Shown here: in pieces, positions 26,056 through 33,464 of the stretch
Layout: each line of letters begins with the position of its first letter
Numbering within the stretch: the stretch's first letter is position 1
Source: Vreelandella neptunia
Lineage (GTDB): Bacteria > Pseudomonadota > Gammaproteobacteria > Pseudomonadales > Halomonadaceae
Direction of reading: 5' to 3'
Assembly (NCBI RefSeq): GCF_034479615.1
Contig: NZ_CP140255.1
Location: forward strand, 1,178,001 to 1,242,000
DNA length: 64,000 nucleotides
Program-made: the position numbers and the translations under genes
The notes under the pieces: generated by a model
Seen by the model: the letters and a program-made list of their open reading frames with translations, nothing else
The model's database searches: none
What the model was told of the DNA's origin: nothing

Positions 26056-27044
26056 AAACCACCTGCCTTAATGCGCGGGTCAATAACGCCATACAGGCTA
26101 TCGGCGATCATATTGCCGACGCTGACAAACAGGGCGGTAAAGAGCGCAATGCCCAGCAGCAGCGGAACGTCGCTGCGCAGGCCCGCTGCCACCGTGGCTT
26201 GGCCTAAACCTGGGTAGGCAAATACCTGCTCGATTAAGATGGAGCCGCCAAACAGTTCTCCCAGCGAGGCAAACGCCAGCGTAATCGCCGGTAAACTGGC
26301 GTGGCGAAGGCCGTGGCGCCAGGCCACATCAATTCGGCTGGCCCCCTGAGCAAAGGCGTGGGTAGCAACGTCTGAGCGCATTAGCTCAAGCATGCGGGTG
26401 CGTGTGTGTAGGGTGATATTGGCGATGCCCAGCAGTGCCAGGGTGGTAACCGGTAGCAGCAAATGGTGTAACCGGGTAGCGACGGAGACCTCCTGATTTA
26501 ACGCCCCGGCGGGCCCTGCGCAGCAGGTGGGCGTCCAGCCCAGGGTTACCGAAAAGAGCAGCACCGCCAGTATCGCCAGCCAAAAGGCGGGCGTAGAGGC
26601 GGTAATGAAGGCGTAGGTACTGATAATGTTATCCAGCTTGGAGCCCTCTTTGGCCCCCGCCAAAACACCCAGGCTAAACCCCACCAGCGTAGAGAGCATC
26701 CAGGCGCTGCCCAGTAGTGCAATGGAGCGCTGAAAGCGCTGAGCGATTACCTCACTAACCGGCTGGTTATACACGTGGCTCCAACCTAAGTCACCACCGA
26801 CTAACTGGCGCAGCCAGTGGCCAAACTGAACGGCAGGTGGCTCATCAAACCCCCAGCGCTGAGCAATCAGTGCCCGCTGCTCAGGGCCTACCTTGGCCAT
26901 TTGTGGGCCTAGGTAGGCATCAACGGGGTCAATGGGGGAGGCCATCATAAGCCCATACGACACTAGGGCGACGCAGGTTAATACCAGCGCCAGGCGAGCC
27001 ACGCGCTTGGCGATAGGCGCAATTAGTCGCACGTCCAGCGCCAC
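26052..27044 (-). CDS. nikB: Nickel ABC transporter permease 1
   Basis: 330 aa DppB-type permease. N-terminal helix RVARLALVLTCVALVSYGLMM, then the conserved SPIDPVDAYLG and LVGGDLGWSHVYNQPVSEVI, and an EAA-like loop AQGASRIDVAWRHGLRHA. The gene begins inside the end of nikA (22 bp overlap from GTG 27044; GTG at 27032 is an equally plausible start with GAGTGG upstream). A two-cysteine periplasmic loop (TPTCCAGPAGAL) is unusual but of unknown meaning. Partner of NikC. Confidence 0.82.
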   Translation of the reverse strand: MALDVRLIAPIAKRVARLALVLTCVALVSYGLMMASPIDPVDAYLGPQMAKVGPEQRALIAQRWGFDEPPAVQFGHWLRQLVGGDLGWSHVYNQPVSEVIAQRFQRSIALLGSAWMLSTLVGFSLGVLAGAKEGSKLDNIISTYAFITASTPAFWLAILAVLLFSVTLGWTPTCCAGPAGALNQEVSVATRLHHLLLPVTTLALLGIANITLHTRTRMLELMRSDVATHAFAQGASRIDVAWRHGLRHASLPAITLAFASLGELFGGSILIEQVFAYPGLGQATVAAGLRSDVPLLLGIALFTALFVSVGNMIADSLYGVIDPRIKAGGL

Positions 27045-28612
27045 TCAAGCAGGTTGGCAGTGATTGGCCAGCCGTGGCCGTGGGGCGCTACACCTAGATC
27101 TCCGACATCTAAGCAGGTATTGGTAAAATAGACATGCTCAAGATTTACCAGCCAGGCCCAGCTACTATCGCCGCGTACTCCGTAGCCGCTGGTGCCGTCC
27201 CACTGCGCTGCCTGCCACTCGCGGTTGGCTTGCTCAAAGCTAGACGCCGCCTGGGCGGCGTCCAAGTGGGCGTCCACCGCTGGATTAGCGTAGAAACCGC
27301 TGTTGTAGAAACCGTTGCCCGCATGTTGACTGTGGAAAAGGTAGTAAACCTCTTGAGGGCTGTGGCTGCCAAAGCCAAACATAATGGCATCCTGGTGGAG
27401 CGCTTCGCGCTGAATTTCGTCCCAGTGACGGCCGGTGGGCTGGATCTCAATCCCCAGTGGACGAACCATCTCTGCACTCACCTCCGCGAGTAGCTGTCGG
27501 GTGGTATCGCCGGAAGGGTAGGTAAGTCTAAAGCTAGCGGGTAGGCCCTCTTTGTAGCGCAGGCCGTCGTCACCAAGCTGCCAGCCTGCCGCGTCGAGTA
27601 TCTCCGCCGCCTGTTCAGGGTCGGGAGCGACAAGGCGTTCATCGCTAGCGCTCCAGGGGAGGCCGTCCGCCGGGCCAAAGGCGGGGCGCCCATAGCCGTG
27701 AAGCGCCACCTCGACCAGCGTATCGCGGTCAACCGCAAGGTTAATTGCCTGACGGACAGCAATATCTGCGGTCACGTCGTTACCAATCGGCGCGCCGGAA
27801 GCGGTGTGCTCGCCATTGACGGGCTGCATAGGGAACAGAATGCCGCGATTATCGACACTCTCCATAATCACCCGCTGCATATGTGCTGGTACATTGGCCG
27901 CCAGTGCAGAAGGAACAGAGGCGATATCCACTTGGCCAGCATGGGCGGCACTGAGCGTGGCGTCTTCACCGGTAAAGAGAAATACCAGCCGTTCAAAGGC
28001 AGGCGTAGGGCCGTAGAAGTAAGGATTACGTTCAACAATGAGCTGTTCGCCTTCCTGCCACTCGACCAACTGATAGGGCCCAGAACCCAGGGGATGGCGG
28101 CCATACTGCTCGCGATAGCCGTTGTCACGTTCGGCGTGGGGCACAATGCCCAGTGTCAGCAACTGGTCGATAAAAGTAATGCGCGGAGCTTTCAGGCGGA
28201 GCGAAACAGTGTGCTTATCAAGCGCTGTGGCTACATCAAGCGCGCTAAGATCCGCTCGCCCGCCCGCCTGGGCCGCCGTATTAAACGTGTAAGCCACGTC
28301 TTCAGCGGTCAGCGGCGAACCGTCGGCAAAGCGGGCGTCCTCGCGCAGTGTCAGTGTCCAGGTCAGGCGGTCTTCAGAGAGCGACCACTCAGTGGCCAGC
28401 TCTGGCTGCGGCGCAAGATCCTTACTCCGTGAGAGCAGCGTCGATTGAAACAGTGGATTGCCATACTGACCCCAGCCCAGCAGTGGATCGAACCCCTGTT
28501 CAGGTTCGCCGCCGATGGCGAGCACCAGCTGTTGTTTTGCGTGTACCGTGGTAGCTACGACTAAACAACTTAACGCAATACCCAGTAAGATGGGCTGAAT
28601 TGGTTTAGCCAT
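27023..28612 (-). CDS. nikA: Nickel ABC transporter periplasmic binding protein
   Basis: 529 aa, family-5 solute-binding protein. Signal peptide MAKPIQPILLGIALSCLVVATTVHA, then mature QQLVLAIGGEPEQGFDPLLG. Conserved blocks LTWTLTLREDARFADGSPLTAEDVAYT and HPLGSGPYQLVEWQEGEQLIVERNPYFYG are standard for DppA/NikA-type proteins. NikA binds Ni(II) as a chelate with small organic ligands. AAAGGAT lies 6 bases before the ATG. First gene of the operon; the NikR box begins 32 bp upstream of its start codon, the best evidence that the cargo is nickel. Without that box an oligopeptide binder would be the alternative. Confidence 0.82.
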   Translation of the reverse strand: MAKPIQPILLGIALSCLVVATTVHAKQQLVLAIGGEPEQGFDPLLGWGQYGNPLFQSTLLSRSKDLAPQPELATEWSLSEDRLTWTLTLREDARFADGSPLTAEDVAYTFNTAAQAGGRADLSALDVATALDKHTVSLRLKAPRITFIDQLLTLGIVPHAERDNGYREQYGRHPLGSGPYQLVEWQEGEQLIVERNPYFYGPTPAFERLVFLFTGEDATLSAAHAGQVDIASVPSALAANVPAHMQRVIMESVDNRGILFPMQPVNGEHTASGAPIGNDVTADIAVRQAINLAVDRDTLVEVALHGYGRPAFGPADGLPWSASDERLVAPDPEQAAEILDAAGWQLGDDGLRYKEGLPASFRLTYPSGDTTRQLLAEVSAEMVRPLGIEIQPTGRHWDEIQREALHQDAIMFGFGSHSPQEVYYLFHSQHAGNGFYNSGFYANPAVDAHLDAAQAASSFEQANREWQAAQWDGTSGYGVRGDSSWAWLVNLEHVYFTNTCLDVGDLGVAPHGHGWPITANLLEWRWTCD

Positions 28613-28643
28613 CGCTTTATCCTTTATGCTGTTAGCGTCAAGA

Positions 28644-28671
28644 GTATGATGTTTTTACAATAACATCATAC
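28644..28671. promoter_or_regulatory. Canonical NikR operator between nikA and nikR
   Basis: GTATGA (28644-28649), a 16-bp spacer and TCATAC (28666-28671) match the E. coli NikR consensus GTATGA-N16-TCATAC exactly; the half-sites extend by one further symmetric base. Placed 32 bp from nikA and 49 bp from nikR, a single nickel-loaded NikR tetramer could repress both divergent units. Confidence 0.92.
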
Positions 28672-28719
28672 TACCGGTGACGGCAGCGCATGCAAAGTTA
28701 ATCAGTACAGGGGGCGTGA

Positions 28720-29121
28720 ATGCAGCGTGTAACGGTAACGCTTGATGAGGAGCTGGTGGCGGAAGTGGACGCGTTAATGCGCGAGCGCGGCTACCAAAAC
28801 CGCTCAGAGGCGATTCGCGATTTAACCCGCAGTGGCTTAAAGCAGGTGAGAGAAGAGGCCGCACCGGATTCGCCCTGCATGGGCGCGTTGGTATATGTTT
28901 ATGATCATGCCGCTCGGGAACTGTCCAAGCGCTTAACGCGCCACTCACATGATCATCATGACCTGACGCTTTCGACCCTGCATGTGCATATCAACCATGA
29001 CAGCTGCCTGGAAGTAGCGTTGCTCAAAGGCCAGGGGCGGGCGCTCAAGCAGTTTGCTGCTGAAGTTACTTCGTCGCGCAGCGTTCGTCACGGCCAGTTG
29101 GTGCTAATACCTGACGAATAA
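28720..29121 (+). CDS. nikR: Nickel-responsive regulator NikR
   Basis: 133 aa, identical in length to E. coli NikR. The N-terminal ribbon-helix-helix (QRVTVTLDEELVAEVDALM...YQNRSEAIRDL) binds DNA and the C-terminal ACT-like domain binds nickel. The high-affinity site ligands are present: His77, His88, His90 and Cys96 in HDHHDLTLSTLHVHINHDSC, corresponding to E. coli His76, His87, His89 and Cys95. Nickel-loaded NikR represses the nickel importer. It is transcribed divergently from nikABCDE over a perfect NikR box, so autoregulation is likely too. GGGGG precedes the ATG. Confidence 0.95.
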   Translation: MQRVTVTLDEELVAEVDALMRERGYQNRSEAIRDLTRSGLKQVREEAAPDSPCMGALVYVYDHAARELSKRLTRHSHDHHDLTLSTLHVHINHDSCLEVALLKGQGRALKQFAAEVTSSRSVRHGQLVLIPDE

Positions 29122-29137
29122 CCTTCTTTTTAAGCAT

Positions 29138-29170
29138 AAAAAAGGGCAACCCGATAGGGTCGCCCTTTTT
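29138..29170. terminator. Bidirectional terminator between nikR and slyD
   Basis: GGGCAACCC and GGGTCGCCC pair with one mismatch across a short loop. An A6 run precedes and a T5 run follows, so the hairpin can terminate both converging genes. Confidence 0.85.
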
Positions 29171-29190
29171 GCAGCGGTTACGCGAGCGTT

Positions 29191-29673
29191 TTAGTGCTCA
29201 ACGCCGCCTTCGCCGTGCACGTGGCCGTGCTCAACTTCTTCAGCACTGGCTTCACGTACTTCAGCGATCTCAACATCAAAGTTGAGCTGCTGGCCAGCCA
29301 GCGGGTGGTTGCCATCGACAACGACCGTATCGCCTTCGACTTTCTTGACGGTAACCATCAGAGGGCCGCCTTGAGTCTGGGCTTGGAACTGCATGCCCGG
29401 CTCAATGCTTTCAACGCCCTGGAACGCATCGCGGGGTACTTCTTGCATCAGCTGCTCTTGCAGCTCGCCGTAACCTTCTTCAGGAGAGACGCTGACGTTC
29501 AGCTTCTCGCCTGCTGCACGACCTTCCAACTCTTTCTCAAGACCCGGAATGATGTTACCAGCGCCGTGGAGATAGGTAAGTGGCTCACGGCCTTCGGAAC
29601 TGTCTAGCACTTCACCTGCATCGTTGGTCAGGGTGTAGTGAAACGCGACAACCGAGTTTTGCGCAATTTGCAT
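29191..29673 (-). CDS. slyD: FKBP-type peptidyl-prolyl isomerase / nickel chaperone SlyD
   Basis: 160 aa. FKBP domain starting IAQNSVVAFHYTLTNDAGEVLDSS, interrupted by the IF chaperone flap (SPEEGYGELQEQLMQEVPRDAF), then VDGNHPLAGQQLNFDVEI, the SlyD/FkpB signature. The C-terminus EHGHVHGEGGVEH retains four histidines, a short version of the metal-binding tail of E. coli SlyD. SlyD is a cytoplasmic folding helper that also stores and delivers nickel to hydrogenase or urease. The ATG at 29673 has AAGG upstream. It converges on nikR, which fits a shared nickel theme, although it has no visible NikR site. Confidence 0.93.
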   Translation of the reverse strand: MQIAQNSVVAFHYTLTNDAGEVLDSSEGREPLTYLHGAGNIIPGLEKELEGRAAGEKLNVSVSPEEGYGELQEQLMQEVPRDAFQGVESIEPGMQFQAQTQGGPLMVTVKKVEGDTVVVDGNHPLAGQQLNFDVEIAEVREASAEEVEHGHVHGEGGVEH

Positions 29674-29849
29674 GGAATAACCTTTCGGTGAGTGCATGTA
29701 CCAATATGGTAACGCGTGTGCGCTGGCTTGTCAGGGGGTAGCGGTGCTTTTTCCTACTCACCACTTTCGGCGGTATTGCGCGCCAGGGTGACCAGGGATA
29801 CCCTACGACCATCACTTTTTCCTTTGCCCTATCACTTTGGGAGCATGTA

Positions 29850-30131
29850 ATGACGATCTTGATTATTTGGCTTGTCGCTTTTTGCCTGATTGCTTATTTT
29901 GTCTATCAGCGCTGGAATAGCGGCGTTAGCGAGGGGTTAGATAAGGTGTTGCCCGATTTTTTGAAAAGCCATGGCGATAACCGTTATCTATGGGTGATTA
30001 CGCTGGCAGTGCTGGGGGCCACCACCCTGGTGCAACCGGTTGAAATGCTGTTGGTCGTCATCCTGCTTGCCCTGATTGGCTGGGCGATCATGGCGCTGAC
30101 TAAATGGGCGGGTAATAAAACCCACCACTAA
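29850..30131 (+). CDS. Small three-helix membrane protein, unknown function
   Basis: 93 aa. Predicted helices: ILIIWLVAFCLIAYFVY (N-terminal), LWVITLAVLGATTLV (central) and MLLVVILLALIGWAIMAL (C-terminal), with an intervening hydrophilic stretch NSGVSEGLDKVLPDFLKSHGDN and a basic tail. GGGAG sits 8 bases before the ATG and a strong terminator follows, so it appears to be a real single-gene unit. I do not recognise the family. Confidence 0.65.
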   Translation: MTILIIWLVAFCLIAYFVYQRWNSGVSEGLDKVLPDFLKSHGDNRYLWVITLAVLGATTLVQPVEMLLVVILLALIGWAIMALTKWAGNKTHH

Positions 30132-30143
30132 GCTGTTCACGAT

Positions 30144-30182
30144 AAAAAGCCCGGCCATCTTATTTGATGGCCGGGCTTTTTT
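30144..30182. terminator. Strong bidirectional terminator
   Basis: AAAAAGCCCGGCCATC and its complement around a 6-base loop, ending in a T6 run. The plus side ends the small membrane protein gene; the A5 at the other side can serve the converging slyB-like gene. Confidence 0.9.
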
Positions 30183-30213
30183 ATACTTGAACGCTTTCGA
30201 TTAACGATTGTGC

Positions 30214-30684
30214 TTAATAGGGCGCAACGCTCATGCTGGCGCCGTTGCCAATCATGCGTACACGTTGGCCGGCTTGATATTGATGATCGGCTTTCTGAAC
30301 CACCACTACATTACTGCCGTCATCGCGACGAATTTCCATTTCTAGGGCGCTGATACGGTTTGTACGATCCTCTGCCGCGGTACCGGCAACAGCACCGCCG
30401 AGCGCGCCTGCCACAGTGGCTAGCTGACGGCCCGAACCGCCGCCTACTTGACTACCCAGAAGACCACCGATAATCGCGCCACCGCCGCTGCCTAAAAGAC
30501 CACCGGCGCGGCTTTCCGCTTGAATCTGAACCGGGCGAATAGCCACGATGGTGCCGTAGGTGACGCTTTGCCCCGTTTGCGCCTGGCTACCGCGATAGAC
30601 ATCACCTGAATAGGGGGCAGTGTTGGCACAGCCTGCCAGCGTGAGAATGCTCATTGCGGCAACAGGGAGAAGAAGACGTTTCAT
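30214..30684 (-). CDS. SlyB/Pcp-type glycine-zipper outer-membrane lipoprotein
   Basis: 156 aa. Signal peptide with lipobox LAGC (Cys19). The middle holds a glycine-zipper 2TM segment (AGGLLGSGGGAIIGGLLGSQVG then LATVAGALGGAVAGTAAE), and the C-terminus RRDDGSNVVVVQKADHQYQAGQRVRMI is the conserved SlyB surface domain. SlyB-type proteins sit in the outer membrane and stabilise it under stress. AGGTTT lies upstream of the ATG. Monocistronic on the minus strand. The exact paralogue (SlyB, PcpA or YgdR-like) is not decided. Confidence 0.85.
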   Translation of the reverse strand: MKRLLLPVAAMSILTLAGCANTAPYSGDVYRGSQAQTGQSVTYGTIVAIRPVQIQAESRAGGLLGSGGGAIIGGLLGSQVGGGSGRQLATVAGALGGAVAGTAAEDRTNRISALEMEIRRDDGSNVVVVQKADHQYQAGQRVRMIGNGASMSVAPY

Positions 30685-30991
30685 TAAAACCTCCAGGGTG
30701 TCTATTTTTTTACAACTGTCATCTAAATGTCTGCCATTTGTAAGGGGGCAAAGAATAGACTGCAGTTATAGAACAGTGTTCGTTAAAGATAGCTGATGCT
30801 AATGGCTTTGACCAGCGATCGTTTAAAAAGATCAAAGCTGATAAAGCAGTAGCTAACCATAGCCTAATCAAGAGTCTAACAGCGTATTAAGAAAACAGTG
30901 TGCAAATGCGGCTAGACAAGCAAAAACAGGAGGCCTGGAGGCCTCCTGTTGCAGGGTTTGCAAGGTGAGATAAGGTGTTAAAACCTGCTCA
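30685..30991. other. Intergenic region between slyB-like gene and aceA
   Basis: This AT-richer stretch holds the slyB-like promoter region and the aceA terminator. One inverted repeat, GCTTTGA...TCAAAGC with a 20-base loop, is visible around 30806-30840. I see no open frame with a ribosome-binding site. Confidence 0.5.
30921..30949 (-). terminator. Terminator of aceA
   Basis: Read on the minus strand, ACAGGAGGCC and GGCCTCCTGT form a 10-bp stem around a 4-base loop, followed by TTTTTG. It lies 43 bp beyond the aceA stop codon. Confidence 0.85.
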
Positions 30992-32590
30992 TTAGCCAAA
31001 CTGGTTCATGGTGTTGTCTTTGCCGCCGGCCTTGAGCGCTGCGTCGCCGTGGAAGAACTCTTTGTGGTCATCACCGATATTGGAACCAGCCATGTCCTGG
31101 TGACGTACGGTGGCGATTCCCTGGCGAATTTCCTGGCGCTGTACACCTTTCACGTAAGCCAGCATACCTTCGTCGCCGAAGTAGCCTTTCGCCAGGTTGT
31201 CGGTGGACAGGGCAGCGGTATGGTACGTCGGCAGCGTGATCAAGTGGTGGAAGATGCCCGCTTCACGCGACGAGTCGCGCTGGAAATTGCGCGTCCACTC
31301 ATCGGCCAACTGGCCCAGTTCGGTGTCGTCGTACTCGGCGCTCATCAGCATGTCACGCTGGTACGCTGAAACATCTTTGCCCTCTTCCTGCCATGCATCG
31401 AAGACCTGCTGGCGGAAGTTCAGCGTCCAGTTGAACGACGGTGAGTTGTTGTAGACCAGTTTGGCATCCGGCACGACATCGCGAATCCGGTTAACCATGC
31501 TAGCGATCTGGCCAACGTGGGGCTTCTCGGTTTCGATCCACAGCAGGTCGGCACCGTTTTGCAGGCTGGTGATGCAGTCAAGAATTACGCGATCTTCCCC
31601 AGTGCCGGGTTTGAACTGGTAGAGGCCTGAAGCGAGACGCTTGGGTTTCACCAGCTTGCCGTTCTGCTTGATGACAACGTCGCCGTTATTGATGTCGGCA
31701 GCGTTCTCAATCACATCGCCGTCGAGGAAGCTGTTGTACTGATCGCCGAGATCGCCTGGCTCATTGGTGACAGCAATTTTTTGTGTCAAGCCAGCGCCGA
31801 GTGAGTCGGTACGTGCCACGATAACGCCATCTTCAATGCCGAGTTCCAAAAAGGCGTAACGGACGGCGTTAATTTTGGCCAGAAAGTCCTCATGGGGCAC
31901 GGTAACTTTACCGTCCTGGTGGCCGCACTGCTTCTCATCAGAGACTTGGTTTTCCAACTGGATGCAGCAGGCACCTGCTTGAATAAACTTCTTGGCTAGC
32001 AGGTAAGTGGCTTCTGCATTGCCAAAACCAGCGTCGATATCGGCAATGATCGGGACGATATGGGTTTCGTAGTTATCGATTTTGCTGATCAGCTCCTGCT
32101 CTTTGCCTCTGTTGCCAGCCTCTTTGGCTTCATCCAGGGCGCGGAACAGGTGATTAAGTTCCCAGGCATCGGCTTGCTTGAGGAAAGTGTAGAGCTCTTC
32201 GATTAGATCCGCGACCGAGGTTTTTTCGTGCATCGACTGGTCGGGCAGCGGGCCAAACTCGGAGCGCAGCGCGGCAACCATCCAGCCTGACAGGTAAAGG
32301 TAGCTACGTTTGGTGGTGCCAAAGTGTTTTTTGATCGAGATAAGCTTCTGCTGGCCAATAAAGCCGTGCCAGCAGCCCAGTGATTGAGTGTACTGTGCGG
32401 TATCGGCATCGTAAGCGGCCATGTCCTCACGCATGATTTTGGCGGTATAGCGGGCAATGTCCAGGCCGGTGTGAAAGCGATTTTGAGCACGCATACGGGC
32501 GGCGTACTCAGGTTTGATAGCTTCCCATTTGCCGCCTTGTGCTTCGCGTAGTTGGGCCATGGCTTTGATATCGTCGAGCAGTCCTGACAT
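30992..32590 (-). CDS. aceA: Isocitrate lyase, long form
   Basis: 532 aa, the longer Pseudomonas-type enzyme (E. coli AceA has 434). The catalytic loop is KQCGH at 220-224 (Cys222 is the acid), replacing the KKCGH of enterobacteria as in other long forms. Mg2+/substrate residues lie in IVPIIADIDAGFGNAEATYLL. It splits isocitrate to glyoxylate and succinate, the first step of the glyoxylate shunt, in the cytoplasm. AGAGGG precedes the ATG. The malate synthase gene is not adjacent. Regulation may involve the symmetric GTCTCTAA element 120-180 bp upstream. It shares this window with the competing isocitrate dehydrogenase. Confidence 0.95.
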   Translation of the reverse strand: MSGLLDDIKAMAQLREAQGGKWEAIKPEYAARMRAQNRFHTGLDIARYTAKIMREDMAAYDADTAQYTQSLGCWHGFIGQQKLISIKKHFGTTKRSYLYLSGWMVAALRSEFGPLPDQSMHEKTSVADLIEELYTFLKQADAWELNHLFRALDEAKEAGNRGKEQELISKIDNYETHIVPIIADIDAGFGNAEATYLLAKKFIQAGACCIQLENQVSDEKQCGHQDGKVTVPHEDFLAKINAVRYAFLELGIEDGVIVARTDSLGAGLTQKIAVTNEPGDLGDQYNSFLDGDVIENAADINNGDVVIKQNGKLVKPKRLASGLYQFKPGTGEDRVILDCITSLQNGADLLWIETEKPHVGQIASMVNRIRDVVPDAKLVYNNSPSFNWTLNFRQQVFDAWQEEGKDVSAYQRDMLMSAEYDDTELGQLADEWTRNFQRDSSREAGIFHHLITLPTYHTAALSTDNLAKGYFGDEGMLAYVKGVQRQEIRQGIATVRHQDMAGSNIGDDHKEFFHGDAALKAGGKDNTMNQFG

Positions 32591-32709
32591 GAGCTTACCC
32601 TCTTTGGTCGTGATAGCAGTTCTTGAATGCTAATGATGATTCGCAAATCAGCGCTTGCTTATGCTGCACCTGCGAAGTTGTATTCAGCATCATCGAATTT
32701 GTTCTTTAT

Positions 32710-32772
32710 GTCTCTAAGTCAATCGTCTCTAAGTCCATCGTCTTGGGTACTAGAGACACCAGGGTTAGAGAC
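32710..32772. promoter_or_regulatory. Symmetric four-half-site element upstream of aceA
   Basis: GTCTCTAA occurs at 32710 and 32725 (15 bp apart). Its inverse occurs as CTAGAGAC ending at 32757 (one mismatch) and TTAGAGAC ending at 32772. All four are symmetric around position 32741. It lies 120-180 bp before the aceA start codon, a plausible place for an operator bound by two dimers, or for a long RNA hairpin. Confidence 0.5.
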
Positions 32773-32956
32773 ATCTGATACAGCGTCGCGGACTTGAAGC
32801 ATTTGCCACATCGCTGCAATGCAACAACTATCTACTAGGAGAGCGCATTCAACAATTGACACTTGGAGGCATAGGGCGTTGTAACCCGACTACAGTGGGG
32901 GGAGAAAGCGGTGGGTTTGTGTAGTGGTTTTTCGTCAGGAGGGTGTCAAAAGCGCA

Positions 32957-32982
32957 TAAAAAAGCACTGCCGAGGCAGTGCT
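32957..32982 (-). terminator. Terminator of the GNAT/roxA/purB unit
   Basis: On the minus strand AGCACTGCC and GGCAGTGCT pair tightly and are followed by TTTTTTATG. It lies 42 bp beyond the GNAT gene stop. Confidence 0.85.
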
Positions 32983-33023
32983 AGCAAAAAGCGCCCTCGC
33001 CGAGGGATGATCCGATTCGGTGC

Positions 33024-33464
33024 CTACTGGGGTTGAAACACCGTAAGCGAAAGGGTCATTTCTCGATGGGGGATGCCCGCATCCAGAAACTCATCGCCGT
33101 GGGCGACGAAGCCTAACCGCTCATAAAACGCCAGCGCATGCACCTGAGCGCTGAGAGCTACCTGGGTATGGTTCGCATGGCGGGCTGCTTCAATCGCAGC
33201 CTGCATCAGCAGTTCACCAATACCAGAACCACGCGCTTCGGCGAGCACCGCGACGCGGCCGATATGTCCGTCGGGCAGCAGCCGTGCGGTGCCTACTGGT
33301 TGCCCATCAAGCATGGCGAGAAAGTGCTGGCACTCAGGATCCAAGCCATCCCACTCCTCATCCTGAGGCACGTTTTGTTCTTCAATAAATACTCGGCGCC
33401 GGATTTCGCTGGCCGCTGGCCCCAGCGTTTCCCAGTCACCGGTTCTGATGTGGGTGATCGCCAT
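33024..33464 (-). CDS. GNAT-family N-acetyltransferase (YjcF/ElaA-like)
   Basis: 146 aa. The acetyl-CoA pyrophosphate loop is VAVLAEARGSGIGELLM (pattern R/Q-x-x-G-x-G/A), with an N-terminal EIRRRVFIEEQNVPQDEEWD block and C-terminal ALAFYERLGF, both typical of the YjcF/ElaA subgroup. It transfers acetyl from acetyl-CoA to an unknown amine. Its ATG overlaps the stop codon of roxA by one base (TAATG), so translation is coupled. It is the last gene before the terminator at 32957-32982. Confidence 0.85.
   Translation of the reverse strand: MAITHIRTGDWETLGPAASEIRRRVFIEEQNVPQDEEWDGLDPECQHFLAMLDGQPVGTARLLPDGHIGRVAVLAEARGSGIGELLMQAAIEAARHANHTQVALSAQVHALAFYERLGFVAHGDEFLDAGIPHREMTLSLTVFQPQ

Larger units (their letters stand above)
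32591..33023. other. Upstream region of aceA
   Basis: 433 bp without a convincing gene. It contains the symmetric four-half-site element at 32710-32772, a TTGACA hexamer at 32856 on the plus strand with no gene to drive, and the GNAT-gene terminator at its far end. Confidence 0.5.

Noticed and set aside
23750..28612. Oligopeptide or dipeptide (Opp/Dpp) transporter
   Set aside because: The protein families cannot exclude it, but an exact NikR operator and a divergent nikR with intact nickel ligands make nickel the better call.
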